DNA of 64,000 nucleotides, taken from Aliidiomarina minuta. Its GTDB lineage: Bacteria; Pseudomonadota; Gammaproteobacteria; Enterobacterales; Alteromonadaceae. Made by a program: the position numbers and the translations under genes. This document shows, piece after piece, positions 18,872 through 29,336 of the stretch. Location: contig NZ_PIPL01000002.1 in the NCBI RefSeq assembly GCF_003987145.1, positions 186,001 through 250,000 of the forward strand, given 5' to 3'. The notes under the pieces were generated by a model that was given only the letters and a program-made list of their open reading frames with translations, was not told the origin of the DNA and searched no databases. Every line of letters begins with the position of its first letter. Position 1 is the first letter of the stretch.

Positions 18872-19492
18872 TTATAAGGAGCTGTGCCTGAAGCGCCAGC
18901 ACCTTGTCGCAGTTATTACCGCAGGTAACGGAACATCCCAGGATTGCACTGGTATATGCCCGGCCTGCTGACAGTCATGGGCCAGCCCCATCACCTTCAG
19001 CTGAGGATAGCGACCAGCATGCCACCCGGCCAGGGTCCGGTCGTAGAAACCACCACCCATGCCCAGGCGATTGCCTTGACTGTCAAAACCAACCAGGGGC
19101 ACCAGCAGGGTGTCCAGCTGCGCAAATGGCACCACGTCGGGGCAGCGCAGAGGTGGTTCTGGAATAGCAAACTTGTTATTGATTAGCGGGCGCTGGGGAT
19201 CGTAGCGCAGCATCAGCAGATGCCCTTTAGCAAAGGGATGCAAGACTGGCAGGCAAACCTTTTTGCCGGCATCCAGCAATGCCTGCAATAAAGGGGCTGT
19301 ATTCAATTCGGCAGCAAAAGAAAAATACAGGGCTATAGTTTCGGCCTGCGCAACTTCCGGTTGCTGCATGGCAGTATCCACCAGTTGCAGCGAGGCAGAT
19401 TTTTGCTCTGCCTCGGTGAGCGCCCGACGCTGCTGTTTTAATTGTTCACGCAGTTGTTGCCTGGAATTCTGAATACGCGTTGCTGAGTTCAT
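18872..19492 (-). CDS. fau: 5-formyltetrahydrofolate cyclo-ligase
   Basis: ATP-dependent conversion of 5-formyl-THF to 5,10-methenyl-THF. 206 residues with an early basic helix (QQLREQLKQQRRALTEAEQ), the LYFSFAAELNT strand, and the ATP-binding signature GMGGGFYDRTLAGW. Same family as E. coli YgfA, which lies beside the 6S RNA gene; here it is about 2.7 kb away, with an insertion of several genes between. Confidence 0.92.
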   Translation of the reverse strand: MNSATRIQNSRQQLREQLKQQRRALTEAEQKSASLQLVDTAMQQPEVAQAETIALYFSFAAELNTAPLLQALLDAGKKVCLPVLHPFAKGHLLMLRYDPQRPLINNKFAIPEPPLRCPDVVPFAQLDTLLVPLVGFDSQGNRLGMGGGFYDRTLAGWHAGRYPQLKVMGLAHDCQQAGHIPVQSWDVPLPAVITATRCWRFRHSSL

Positions 19493-19564
19493 AGATTGAC
19501 GCTCTTAGCCGGGCCTGCGACACTTACAGGCTGTTTTTGACTGAAGTTTATCTAGGATACCAGT

Positions 19565-21133
<1,569 letters not shown>

Positions 21134-21149
21134 GAGCAGAGAGTAACGA

Positions 21150-21572
21150 ATGAGAGTACAAGGTCTGGATAAAATACATAGTTCCAGAGTAGACAACTGG
21201 TTCCTGCTGCTGGTCGTTGCCGTAGCCATCTTCAGCCTGCTGGCAGCGACTTTGTTGTCGCTGCGTGGGCTGAGTCTGTTAGGTCTGATTCTATTGTTAC
21301 TGGGTGCAGTGCTGCCGATGTGGGTCGTGATGAGCACCCGCTATCATATTACGGAAGAAGATCTGCTGGTGCGTGCTGGCCCTTTTCGCTGGCGCCTGGC
21401 TTTAAGCAGCATCAGTAAAATAGAGCCTTGCCACAACGGGGTGATAGCCCCGGCGTTATCCCGTGAGCGAATAAAAATAACGTATCAGGGCAGTAACAGC
21501 CTGATGGTATCGCCTTCGGATCGCTATAGTTTCATTATGGATCTGGGCGTTGCTGAACCTGATGTAGATTAG
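21150..21572 (+). CDS. Small membrane protein with bacterial PH-like domain
   Basis: 140 residues: two membrane segments (about 18-37 and 42-62) then a cytoplasmic bacterial PH-type fold beginning at TRYHITEEDLLVRAGPFRWRL, with LSSISKIEPC and the final SPSDRYSFIMDLG strand. This resembles the YyaB/YdbS-type PH families. Function unknown. Its stop overlaps the stop of a tiny minus-strand lipoprotein gene. Confidence 0.7.
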   Translation: MRVQGLDKIHSSRVDNWFLLLVVAVAIFSLLAATLLSLRGLSLLGLILLLLGAVLPMWVVMSTRYHITEEDLLVRAGPFRWRLALSSISKIEPCHNGVIAPALSRERIKITYQGSNSLMVSPSDRYSFIMDLGVAEPDVD

Positions 21573-21697
21573 TCGTTGGCCGGGGTTATTTGTTCGCTGC
21601 CTTGCTCTTCTACCGGATCAGACGAGCCGCAGGAGTTCATGATTACGGCTCCTGCCAGGAAAAGAATAATGGCCAGGATGATTTCAAGTTTTCGCAT
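21569..21697 (-). CDS. Very small putative lipoprotein
   Basis: 42 codons. It starts MRKLEIILAIILFLAGA: a basic start, one hydrophobic stretch and a cysteine at about residue 19 (MNSCGSSD), then an acidic tail. This is the layout of a lipoprotein signal with only about 20 mature residues, though the lipobox (I-M-N-S-C) is weak. It lies between two plus-strand genes and overlaps the PH-domain gene by 4 nt tail to tail. Plausible but unproven as a gene; small entericidin-like lipoproteins are similar in size. Confidence 0.45.
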   Translation of the reverse strand: MRKLEIILAIILFLAGAVIMNSCGSSDPVEEQGSEQITPAND

Positions 21698-21740
21698 AAG
21701 TGATATTCAGCTCAGTCAGACAGTAGAGGTAGTATAACCA

Positions 21741-22151
21741 ATGTTTATGGGGTCAGAAAAGCGCCGTGGTCAAAGAGACGAGTTTGATAAACATAAAAAT
21801 GCCGCGCTGGCGCACTTAGCGACAACGCCCATTAAAAGCGGTAATTATCAGCCGCTGGTCACCATTTTGTTATGGTGGCTGGGTGCCCGGGTGAAACCAC
21901 CTCATTTTCAGAGTTTTGCCGCTAATATACTAACCAGTGGTGGTTATTTTGCCATGGTATGGGGCATTCTGATGTGGTTTATTTTATTTTCCCCACGGGG
22001 TGCTTCAGGCCTGGCAGTGTTGCAGTTATCGGTGCTGGTAGGGTTAATTTATGGCGTTATTATGGCGCTGTATTATCGACGTAGTGCACGTAAGCATAAT
22101 TTGCCGGACTGGCATAGCCTGCGTGTGCAAAAACAGGAAAGTAATAAATAG
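21741..22151 (+). CDS. Two-helix membrane protein, possibly DUF6404
   Basis: 136 residues: a basic soluble start (about 1-50) with LVTILLWWLGARVKPPHF, two membrane helices (about 65-85 and 90-112) and a basic tail (YYRRSARKHNLPDWHSLR). It resembles proteins annotated DUF6404, from memory only. Its stop codon abuts the 3' end of the 6S RNA gene on the opposite strand. Confidence 0.6.
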   Translation: MFMGSEKRRGQRDEFDKHKNAALAHLATTPIKSGNYQPLVTILLWWLGARVKPPHFQSFAANILTSGGYFAMVWGILMWFILFSPRGASGLAVLQLSVLVGLIYGVIMALYYRRSARKHNLPDWHSLRVQKQESNK

Positions 22152-22335
22152 GGTGTCCCCCAGGGTGCCGCTGCCGCGTGGTCGCCCTTGAACCCTTGGT
22201 TCAAGGCGGGTGCTGAGTTAATGATCTCAGGCTTCCCGGTACACGCCGGGCTTGCACACTGACCATCAAGCAGGACCCTTTTCTGGTAGCATCGGCTCAG
22301 GGACATTCACCGACTGGCGAACACCCCAGGGAACA
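22152..22335 (-). ncRNA. ssrS: 6S RNA
   Basis: Regulatory RNA that mimics an open promoter and sequesters sigma-70 RNA polymerase in stationary phase. On the minus strand it contains the hallmark CCTTGAACCAAGGGTTCAAG near the 3' side and CCCTGAGCCGAT on the 5' side. The ends pair with each other (CCCTGGGGTGTTC against GGGTGTCCCCC-type ends) to close the long hairpin. About 184 nt. It follows zapA, the conserved neighbour in gammaproteobacteria. Exact ends are approximate. Confidence 0.9.
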
Positions 22336-22338
22336 TTG

Positions 22339-22653
22339 TTAGTTTGTGTTGCTGCTGCCGCGTTTTTCGCCCATGGCTTTTTCAATTGTAGCCTGAAGCA
22401 GGCGGATTTTATCTTCTAAAGCCGCCGTGTACTCAGCCTGCTCCTGACGACTCTGGATCCATTCATGGCATAAGTTTAGTGCTGCCATGACGGCAATTTG
22501 TTCCACATTTGTCAGCTTAGTAGCCGTTTTTGTGTCGGCTAGCCGCTCATCCAGCTGGCGAGCTGCCTCGCGCAAGGCACTTTCCTGCCCGTCGGGGCAC
22601 ATTACGCGATAGCTTCTATCGAGCAACTTAATGTCCATTGCCTGACCACTCAT
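22339..22653 (-). CDS. zapA: Cell division protein ZapA
   Basis: Small FtsZ-ring-stabilising protein. 104 residues: an N-terminal strand part MDIKLLDRSYRVMCPDGQE (family-typical, including the CP pair), followed by a long C-terminal coiled coil (about 55-95, LEDKIRLLQATIEKA) for dimer and tetramer formation. Start MSGQAMDIK; the internal ATG at 22638 is an alternative. Immediately upstream of the 6S RNA. Confidence 0.93.
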   Translation of the reverse strand: MSGQAMDIKLLDRSYRVMCPDGQESALREAARQLDERLADTKTATKLTNVEQIAVMAALNLCHEWIQSRQEQAEYTAALEDKIRLLQATIEKAMGEKRGSSNTN

Positions 22654-22863
22654 GACCCGGTTCCTTCGTTAACTGTTTGCCGTCTTTGATTAGCTTAGAC
22701 TAGCTTATAGGGCGGAGCATAGCCGCCCTGCTATTATTATGCAACAGTCGGCATTGCTTGTCAGCCTGCTGGCTCAGGGCTGGCGGCAATGATAGGATAA
22801 TGCTATTCACAAAGAGAGGGTTCACGTAACCCGTTCATATATAGAAAAGATGGTAAGCATACA

Positions 22864-23436
22864 ATGACAGAATCTACTGCACGCGCCTATGATGCGCTGA
22901 ATCAACACCTGCAGCGCGAAGACATGGTACTTTGCGCCGCAGAACTGCATGGCATGCTCACCGGACTGATAGCTAGTGGCGCGCCCGCCGAATCAGAAAA
23001 GTGGCATGATGTAATGGCCGATCTGGCGAATGAAGGCAACGCTTTTAGCGTCGGCATGAAGTCATTATTACGTGACTTAAGTGCTGAAATAATCAGCGAG
23101 CTGGAAGACCCGGAACTGGGCTTTCAATTACTGCTACCAGGTGATGAAGAGGCGCTTAATGAGCGTTTAAAAGCACTGACCCAATGGGTGCAGTCTTTCC
23201 TGGCTGGCTTTGGGGTGAATCAGCAGAACCTGGCGAAAGCTTCTGCCGATTTACAGGAAGCTATTAATGATATGGCTGAGATTGCTTTGTTGTCTGATGA
23301 TGTAGAAGCAGATGAAGAGGGTGAACGTGCATTTTATGAAGTCAGTGAATATGTGCGCATTTCCTCCATTATGTGTTTTAACGAGCTGGGCCAGTTAAAG
23401 TCAGCCGCCGCACCGCACAATAAAACTATCCATTAA
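22864..23436 (+). CDS. ygfB: YgfB/UPF0149 family protein
   Basis: 190-residue, mostly acidic soluble protein of the YecA/YgfB-like UPF0149 family. Typical segments: AAELHGMLTGLIASGAP, LEDPELGFQLLLPGDEEALNER, and WVQSFLAGFGVNQQNL. It heads the conserved ygfB-pepP-ubiH-ubiI operon, 18 nt from pepP, and is divergent from zapA. In Pseudomonas a YgfB relative affects beta-lactam resistance; the role here is unknown. Confidence 0.92.
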   Translation: MTESTARAYDALNQHLQREDMVLCAAELHGMLTGLIASGAPAESEKWHDVMADLANEGNAFSVGMKSLLRDLSAEIISELEDPELGFQLLLPGDEEALNERLKALTQWVQSFLAGFGVNQQNLAKASADLQEAINDMAEIALLSDDVEADEEGERAFYEVSEYVRISSIMCFNELGQLKSAAAPHNKTIH

Positions 23437-23454
23437 GCAGGTTCTGAAGTCGAT

Positions 23455-24762
23455 ATGAGCATCCCCTTAGCGGAGCTTCGTGCGCGACGCGAAGCGTTTA
23501 AAGCGAAAATGCAGTCAGACAGCGTGGCGGTGTTTGCTGCGGGACATGAAGTGACTCGCAGTAACGATACCGAGTACCCTTTTCGTCAGGACAGCGACTT
23601 TTATTACCTGACCGGCATCAATGAGGCCGAAGCGGTATTAGTATTAATACCCGGACAGGCAGACAGTGACCTGTTGTTTACGCTGCCCCGTGATGCTGAG
23701 CAGGAAGTCTGGCATGGTCGCCGTCTGGGCGTCGATAAGGCGAAACAATTAAGCGCTGTTGATGCTTGTTACCCATTGCCCGAACTGAACGAAAAGCTAC
23801 TGCCCTTATTAAGTGCTAACTCTGCGGTGTACTGGTCTGCGACGCCTGGCGATAAGTTTAAAGCGCAGCAGCAGGACTGGTTGAGTCAGCTACATAACAA
23901 TCGTAAGTTAAAGGCCCCGGTGACCCAGCATGACAGTCACTCGATTGTGCATGAACAACGGTTGTTTAAATCAACGTATGAACAGCAGGTGATGCGTGAG
24001 TCAGCCGCTATTGCGGTTGTTGCCCACAAAAGGGCCATGCATTACACCGCCGCAGGTAAATATGAATACCAGGTCGCAGCAGAGCTGCACCACGAGTTTG
24101 CCTTGCATGGGGCCCTGCATCCGGCCTATGGCACCATTTGCGGTAGTGGTGATAATGCCTGTATTTTGCACTACACCTCGAACCTGAGTCGGCTGCAGGA
24201 TGGTGACTTGTTGTTGATTGACGCCGGTTGTGAATATCAGGGTTATGCCAGTGATATTACCCGTACCTTTCCGGTCAATGGCCGTTTTACCGAAGCGCAA
24301 AAACGTATGTATAACTGGGTGTTAAAAGCCCAGCGCGCAGCGCTCGAAGAAATAAAACCCGGCGCCACCTTACCCGGCGCATACAAAGTTGCGGCGTCGA
24401 TACTGACCGAAGGATTAATAGATCTGGGTGTTCTGAAAGGATCGCTGGCAGACAATTTAAAAGACATGACTTATCGCCCTTATTTCATGCACGGACTGGG
24501 CCATTGGTTAGGTTTAGACGTACATGATGTGGGTAACTATCAACAGGACGGCAAGCCGCGGCCTTTGCAGGAAGGCATGGTTCTGACCATAGAACCCGGT
24601 TTGTATATTCCGACTGATACCCCCTGTGCTGAAGAATACCGCGGTGTCGGCATACGTATAGAAGACGACATTCTGGTGACAGCGGATGGCTATCAGAACC
24701 TGACTGCAGCATTGCCAGTCACCACTGATGATATTGAGGCTTTAATGGCGGGCAAAGCGTGA
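23455..24762 (+). CDS. pepP: Xaa-Pro aminopeptidase P
   Basis: Manganese-dependent peptidase releasing N-terminal residues next to proline. 435 residues: N-terminal domain with RSNDTEYPFRQDSDFYYLTG, then the pita-bread catalytic domain. Metal ligands visible in LLIDAGCEYQGYASDITRTFP (two Asp), HGLGHWLGLDVHDVG (His), TIEPGLYIP (Glu) and GIRIEDDILVT (Glu). Second gene of the ygfB operon. Confidence 0.96.
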   Translation: MSIPLAELRARREAFKAKMQSDSVAVFAAGHEVTRSNDTEYPFRQDSDFYYLTGINEAEAVLVLIPGQADSDLLFTLPRDAEQEVWHGRRLGVDKAKQLSAVDACYPLPELNEKLLPLLSANSAVYWSATPGDKFKAQQQDWLSQLHNNRKLKAPVTQHDSHSIVHEQRLFKSTYEQQVMRESAAIAVVAHKRAMHYTAAGKYEYQVAAELHHEFALHGALHPAYGTICGSGDNACILHYTSNLSRLQDGDLLLIDAGCEYQGYASDITRTFPVNGRFTEAQKRMYNWVLKAQRAALEEIKPGATLPGAYKVAASILTEGLIDLGVLKGSLADNLKDMTYRPYFMHGLGHWLGLDVHDVGNYQQDGKPRPLQEGMVLTIEPGLYIPTDTPCAEEYRGVGIRIEDDILVTADGYQNLTAALPVTTDDIEALMAGKA

Positions 24763-24775
24763 AGGGCATGAGTCA

Positions 24776-25984
24776 ATGAAAGCAGACATTGCGATAGCAG
24801 GCGGTGGCGTCGTCGGCGCACTCGCGGCTCTGATGCTGAGTAAACGCTTACCCCAGAGTCGGATTGCGGTAGTCGATGCAGCGCCCGCTGATGGCCGCGA
24901 CCCGCGAACGCTAGCGCTGGCTTATAAAACACAGCAGTTGTTTGACCAGGAAGGCCTGTGGCAGGGGCAGGCGGCAAAACATGCTGCAGCGATCGAACAT
25001 ATTCATGTTTCTGACCGGGGCGGGGCAGGTAGTAGTACCCTGCACGCACCTCGGCAACAGGTGCAGGCGCTGGGTTATGTAGTAGGTGCGCATTATATCC
25101 AGCAGGACTTAATAGCGGCCTGCCAGCAGCAAGCCAACATTAGCTGGCTGAGTGAGACCCGGGTTGCGCAGGTGCAGCAGCATCAGAACGAAGTGCAGTT
25201 AAACCTGCAGGGAAAAGAAACGGGCGATTTATCTGCTAAATTGTTAATTGCTGCTGATGGTGCAAACTCAACCACCCGTGAACAACTGGGCATCAAGCTA
25301 CAGAGAACGGATTACAATCAGGTAGCCCTGATTGCCAATATCGAATTAGATAAACATCATCAGCAGTGGGCCTGGGAGCGTTTCACTGAAGCAGGCCCCA
25401 TAGCGCTGTTGCCACAACCAGGTCGCGAAGTGGCTTTGGTCTGGTGTGTCTCGGCAGAAGACGCGGAAGCTATCACCGCTTCAGATGATTCAACGTTTGT
25501 GCGTCAGGTACAGCAGGCTTTTGGTTATCGTGCGGGCCGTTTTTTAAAAGTGAAAGACAGAGCCAGTTATCCGCTTTCGTTGTTACTGGCAGAGCGCACC
25601 GTGCATCACCGCGCGGTAGTACTGGGCAATGCCTGCCATACTTTGCATCCGATAGCGGGCCAGGGTTATAACCTGGGAGTACGGGATGTTGAGTCGCTGG
25701 TTCGTGTGCTGACTCAGAGTCATAGTGAAGACCCCGGCAATTATCAGCAGTTACTTGATTACGAAGAAGATCGCGCTGACGATTACCGGCGTATTATAGG
25801 TTTAACGGATGGCCTGGTCAGAGTGTTTTCGAATACATATCCCCCTCTGGTGGCGGCTCGTAATCTGGCATTATTAGCCCTGCGCGGTTGTCCGTTATTT
25901 AATTACCCACTGGCCCGATTGGCCATGGGGTATCGTGATCTGAGTGCTATAAAAGGCACCATGCCAGAAAAAAGAGGATCCTGA
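24776..25984 (+). CDS. ubiH: 2-octaprenyl-6-methoxyphenol hydroxylase
   Basis: FAD monooxygenase for a ring hydroxylation in ubiquinone synthesis. 402 residues. Rossmann start ADIAIAGGGVVGALAALMLS (GxGxxG), middle DG motif LLIAADGANSTTREQLG, and the second FAD motif GNACHTLHPIAGQGYNLGVRD. Third gene of the operon. It ends 2 nt before ubiI, a clearly related enzyme. Confidence 0.93.
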   Translation: MKADIAIAGGGVVGALAALMLSKRLPQSRIAVVDAAPADGRDPRTLALAYKTQQLFDQEGLWQGQAAKHAAAIEHIHVSDRGGAGSSTLHAPRQQVQALGYVVGAHYIQQDLIAACQQQANISWLSETRVAQVQQHQNEVQLNLQGKETGDLSAKLLIAADGANSTTREQLGIKLQRTDYNQVALIANIELDKHHQQWAWERFTEAGPIALLPQPGREVALVWCVSAEDAEAITASDDSTFVRQVQQAFGYRAGRFLKVKDRASYPLSLLLAERTVHHRAVVLGNACHTLHPIAGQGYNLGVRDVESLVRVLTQSHSEDPGNYQQLLDYEEDRADDYRRIIGLTDGLVRVFSNTYPPLVAARNLALLALRGCPLFNYPLARLAMGYRDLSAIKGTMPEKRGS

Positions 25985-25986
25985 TT

Positions 25987-27171
25987 ATGGCATTGCACCG
26001 GACACAGGTAGTCATAGTTGGCGGCGGTATGATCGGGCTGTCGCTGGCGATTGCTTTACGCCAGCAAAAGAAAAACGTAGTGCTGATTGAACGCCGGGCA
26101 AAAACGGCTGATATTCCAGAGCAGCTGCAGTTACGGGTAAGTGCTATCAGCGAAGGTTCCAGAAACTGGTTGCAGGCACTGGGTGTCTGGTCGCAGCTTC
26201 CCGCCGATCGTCTGGGCCCATACCAGGGCATGGAAGTGTGGGACAAAGACAGTTCCGGGCGCATTAGTTTCAGCGCTGAAGAAGCGCAACTGCAAAACCT
26301 TGGGCACATTGTTGAAAATGCCGTGCTGGAAGCTGTGTTATGGCAGCAGGCTGAAACCCTGGGTGTGCAACTCATTAGTGAGGTAGAACATGAAGCGCCG
26401 GAACTCTCGGCGCAGGACGTTTCTTTAAGCTTAAGCAACGGCGATATCGTTCTGGCGCAGTTACTGGTGGCAGCCGACGGCGCGCAATCTAAATTGCGCG
26501 AGCAGGCCGGCACACCTGTTACTTTTAAAGATTACGAACAACAAGGCCTGGTGGCCACCATACGCACAGCACAGCCGCACAATGGCATAGCGCGTCAGGC
26601 TTTCATGCCCGGCGGACCTCTGGCCTTGTTACCTATGGCTGACCCCCACCTGTGTTCTATTGTCTGGAGCCTGCCTACTTTAAAAGCACAAAGCTACGCG
26701 GAAGAAAGCGAAGCCGATTTTGTAAAACGACTGGCGGTAGCCAGTGACTCGATCTTAGGTATTCCGGAGCTGGTTAGCGAACGGCAGAATTTTCCGCTAC
26801 GGATGCGTTATGCCGAGCGTTGGGTGAGCGGGCGTCAGGTGTTAGTTGGCGATGCTGCGCATACCATACATCCCCTAGCAGGCCAGGGCGCCAACCTTGG
26901 GCTGGGCGATGTAGAGACCTTAGCCAATATGCTGGGCCAGTTGGGCACTTTAAATGGTGTCTGGGATGATGTGGAGTTAAAACGTTGCCTGCAAGGTTTT
27001 CAGCGTGCGCGTAAAGCCGCCGCCGTGCAGCAGATAGCCACTATGGAAGCTTTTCATCAGTTATTCCGAACGGCGAACCCGGTGCTTAAATTAATGCGGG
27101 GCATAGGTTTGAAAACCGTCAACGCACAGCCATTATTAAAACGTTTCTTTATGCAGCAGGCGAGCCGTTAG
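25987..27171 (+). CDS. ubiI: Ubiquinone ring hydroxylase, UbiI/VisC type
   Basis: FAD-dependent C5-hydroxylase of the ubiquinone pathway, paralogous to UbiH. 394 residues with the N-terminal FAD loop TQVVIVGGGMIGLSLAIALR, the DG motif LLVAADGAQSKLREQAG and GDAAHTIHPLAGQGANLGLGD. Last gene of ygfB-pepP-ubiH-ubiI, matching the E. coli order. It abuts the stop of a convergent LysR gene. Confidence 0.92.
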   Translation: MALHRTQVVIVGGGMIGLSLAIALRQQKKNVVLIERRAKTADIPEQLQLRVSAISEGSRNWLQALGVWSQLPADRLGPYQGMEVWDKDSSGRISFSAEEAQLQNLGHIVENAVLEAVLWQQAETLGVQLISEVEHEAPELSAQDVSLSLSNGDIVLAQLLVAADGAQSKLREQAGTPVTFKDYEQQGLVATIRTAQPHNGIARQAFMPGGPLALLPMADPHLCSIVWSLPTLKAQSYAEESEADFVKRLAVASDSILGIPELVSERQNFPLRMRYAERWVSGRQVLVGDAAHTIHPLAGQGANLGLGDVETLANMLGQLGTLNGVWDDVELKRCLQGFQRARKAAAVQQIATMEAFHQLFRTANPVLKLMRGIGLKTVNAQPLLKRFFMQQASR

Positions 27172-27172
27172 C

Positions 27173-28054
27173 TTAATGCTGCAGTGCTTCCTGTATATAC
27201 GAAATTAAATGATCGGCGGCGAGGTTTCCGGCGTGGCCATGGCGTTCAATATAAATACCAATCTCACCTAATTCAGGTAACGAACTGAGCCGTAACTCGT
27301 GTAGCTCCATAGGCACACTGGAGCGTGCCAATACGGTGATGCCCAGATTACTGCGCAACGCACTGCTGATCCCAGCCAGATCGCTGTTGGTATAAGTAAT
27401 ACGGAAATTATCGTGTTTAACACCAGCGGGGTCAGCGCTCTGACCCCGTTCTTGTAACCGCAGGCTTTGCAAAGCGCGGCGGCGGTAGATACAGCCTTCC
27501 GGGGCAAGCACCAAAGGTAAAGGGAATTGGGTTTTATAATCAGGGTTGCCCGCCACCCACACCAGTGAGTCATTTTTAATTAACACAGCATCTTCCGGCG
27601 CGCTTTCAGCGACGCTCAGAATGACATCGAAGTGACCACGGCTGGCACCAAGGCGTAAGTCCCGGCTCAGACCCGAGGTCACCTGTAGGGTTACCTGCGG
27701 ATAACTGGCAGCGAACTGACCCAGAATACTGGGCAGTAAAGTGGATGCAAATTCACTGGGAATACCCAGCCGCACTTCACCGGTCAGTGCCGACTCACTG
27801 AACTGAGCTATGATTTGATCATTCAGACTCAATAACTGCTGCGCACTGGGGTACAGTTCCTGGCCTGCGGTAGTCAGCCGGATACGATTGCCCTGGCGTT
27901 GTAACAGTCGGGCATTCAGCTGCTGTTCCAGGCGTTTTAATTGCAGACTGATAGCCGGCTGAGAGCGGCCCAGACGTTCACCGGCCAGGGTGTAGCTTTG
28001 CAGGTCAACGACAGTAACAAAGGCACGCAGATTGTCAGTAGAGATATGTTTCAT
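27173..28054 (-). CDS. LysR-family transcriptional regulator
   Basis: 293 residues: winged HTH with LRAFVTVVDLQSYTLAGERL then GRSQPAISLQLKRLEQQL, followed by a substrate-binding domain with LTGEVRLGIPSEFASTLLP. The start is the ATG giving MKHISTDNLRAF; an upstream in-frame start would add 42 residues ahead of the HTH. It is divergent from gcvT, about 140 bp away, so it may control the glycine-cleavage operon. That link is inferred from position only; it is not obviously GcvA. Confidence 0.85.
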   Translation of the reverse strand: MKHISTDNLRAFVTVVDLQSYTLAGERLGRSQPAISLQLKRLEQQLNARLLQRQGNRIRLTTAGQELYPSAQQLLSLNDQIIAQFSESALTGEVRLGIPSEFASTLLPSILGQFAASYPQVTLQVTSGLSRDLRLGASRGHFDVILSVAESAPEDAVLIKNDSLVWVAGNPDYKTQFPLPLVLAPEGCIYRRRALQSLRLQERGQSADPAGVKHDNFRITYTNSDLAGISSALRSNLGITVLARSSVPMELHELRLSSLPELGEIGIYIERHGHAGNLAADHLISYIQEALQH

Positions 28055-28132
28055 GCTACTTATTCTATTTGCTTCAGTAATAAGTGGCCAGCCTTTATTA
28101 ATTTTAATTATGCGGTTATTTGCCATTTTAAT

Positions 28133-28161
28133 TTGTTGCCCGGTCGGGCAGGCTTTATAAT
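28133..28161 (+). promoter_or_regulatory. gcv promoter with palindrome in the spacer
   Basis: TTGTTG (28133-28138), exactly 17 bp, then a perfect TATAAT (28156-28161), 33 bp before gcvT. The spacer holds a perfect 14-bp palindrome TGCCCGGTCGGGCA (28137-28150), so a dimeric regulator bound there would block or remodel the promoter. No glycine riboswitch is seen in the leader. Confidence 0.6.
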
Positions 28162-28194
28162 CCGCATTAAATCTAAACAAACATTAGGGTAGTT

Positions 28195-29283
28195 ATGGCT
28201 AGTAAAACTCCTTTGTATGACGCGCACGTCGCCGCTGGCGCCAAGATGGTCGATTTCCATGGCTGGGATATGCCATTGAATTACGGTTCGCAGATTGAAG
28301 AACACAACGCGGTGCGCCGTGATGCCGGGGTTTTTGATGTTTCCCACATGACTATTGTTGATGTCACCGGACCTGAAGCCAAAGCTTACCTGCGTCACTT
28401 GCTGGCCAACGACGTAGCCAAGCTGCAAAAAAGCGGCAAAGCATTATATACAGGTATGCTGAACGAAGAAGGCGGGGTTATCGACGACCTGATCGTGTAT
28501 TTCTTCAATGACGAGTCGTACCGTCTGGTGGTTAACTCAGCCACTCGTGATAAAGACATGGCCTGGTTAATGAAACAAACCGTTGAGTTTGACGTAGCCG
28601 TTACCGAACGTACTGAATTTGCAATGGTGGCCTTACAGGGTCCGAAGGCAAGCGAAAAAGTTGGCGCGTTGCTCAACGACGAGCAGCATGCTGAAGTCAA
28701 AGAAATGAAGCCGTTTTTTGGTGTGCAACTGGAAGAGCTTTTTGTGGCCACCACAGGGTATACCGGCGAAGCAGGCTACGAAATTATTGTACCTAACGAG
28801 CAAATCGTTAAGGTATGGGACAAATTACTGGCCGCTGGTGTGGCCCCTTGTGGTCTGGGTGCCCGTGACACCCTGCGCCTGGAAGCAGGTATGAACCTGT
28901 ATGGCCAGGATATGGACGAAACCGTGTCACCGCTGGCCGCTAACATGGCCTGGAGCGTTGCTCTGGAACCTGCCGATCGTGATTTTGTGGGTCGCAAAGC
29001 ACTGGAAGCGCAAAAAGCAGCCGGTACTGAGAAGTTAATTGGTCTGGTCATGGAAGACAAAGGCGTATTGCGTGCTGGCCTTAAAGTGAAAGTAGAAGGT
29101 GGTGAAGGGGTGATTACTTCAGGTACTTTCTCGCCAACCCTGGGCTTTAGTATTGCGCTGGCACGAGTACCTAAACCTGTAGGCGATACCGCGGAAGTGG
29201 AAATGCGTAAAAAACTGGTTACAGTGAAGGTAGTCAAACCTGGATTTGTACGTAACGGCGAATCAGTGATCAAAACCTATTAA
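28195..29283 (+). CDS. gcvT: Glycine cleavage system T protein (aminomethyltransferase)
   Basis: Moves the aminomethyl carbon to tetrahydrofolate and releases ammonia. 362 residues. Begins with KTPLYDAHVAAGAKMVDFHG and has GVFDVSHMTIVDVTGPEA, the folate-site aspartate region DVSHM, TGYTGEAGYEII and LGARDTLRLEAGMNLYGQDM. First gene of gcvT-gcvH-gcvP; 53 nt precede gcvH. Confidence 0.96.
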   Translation: MASKTPLYDAHVAAGAKMVDFHGWDMPLNYGSQIEEHNAVRRDAGVFDVSHMTIVDVTGPEAKAYLRHLLANDVAKLQKSGKALYTGMLNEEGGVIDDLIVYFFNDESYRLVVNSATRDKDMAWLMKQTVEFDVAVTERTEFAMVALQGPKASEKVGALLNDEQHAEVKEMKPFFGVQLEELFVATTGYTGEAGYEIIVPNEQIVKVWDKLLAAGVAPCGLGARDTLRLEAGMNLYGQDMDETVSPLAANMAWSVALEPADRDFVGRKALEAQKAAGTEKLIGLVMEDKGVLRAGLKVKVEGGEGVITSGTFSPTLGFSIALARVPKPVGDTAEVEMRKKLVTVKVVKPGFVRNGESVIKTY

Positions 29284-29336
29284 TTTGATGCGTGGTGGTG
29301 TCTGTAACGGACCACCCACAACAAGGATATAAAAAA

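Noticed and set aside
28062..28194. Glycine riboswitch in the gcvT leader
   Set aside because: Promoter -10 ends 33 bp before the ATG, leaving no room, and none of the conserved aptamer segments are visible.
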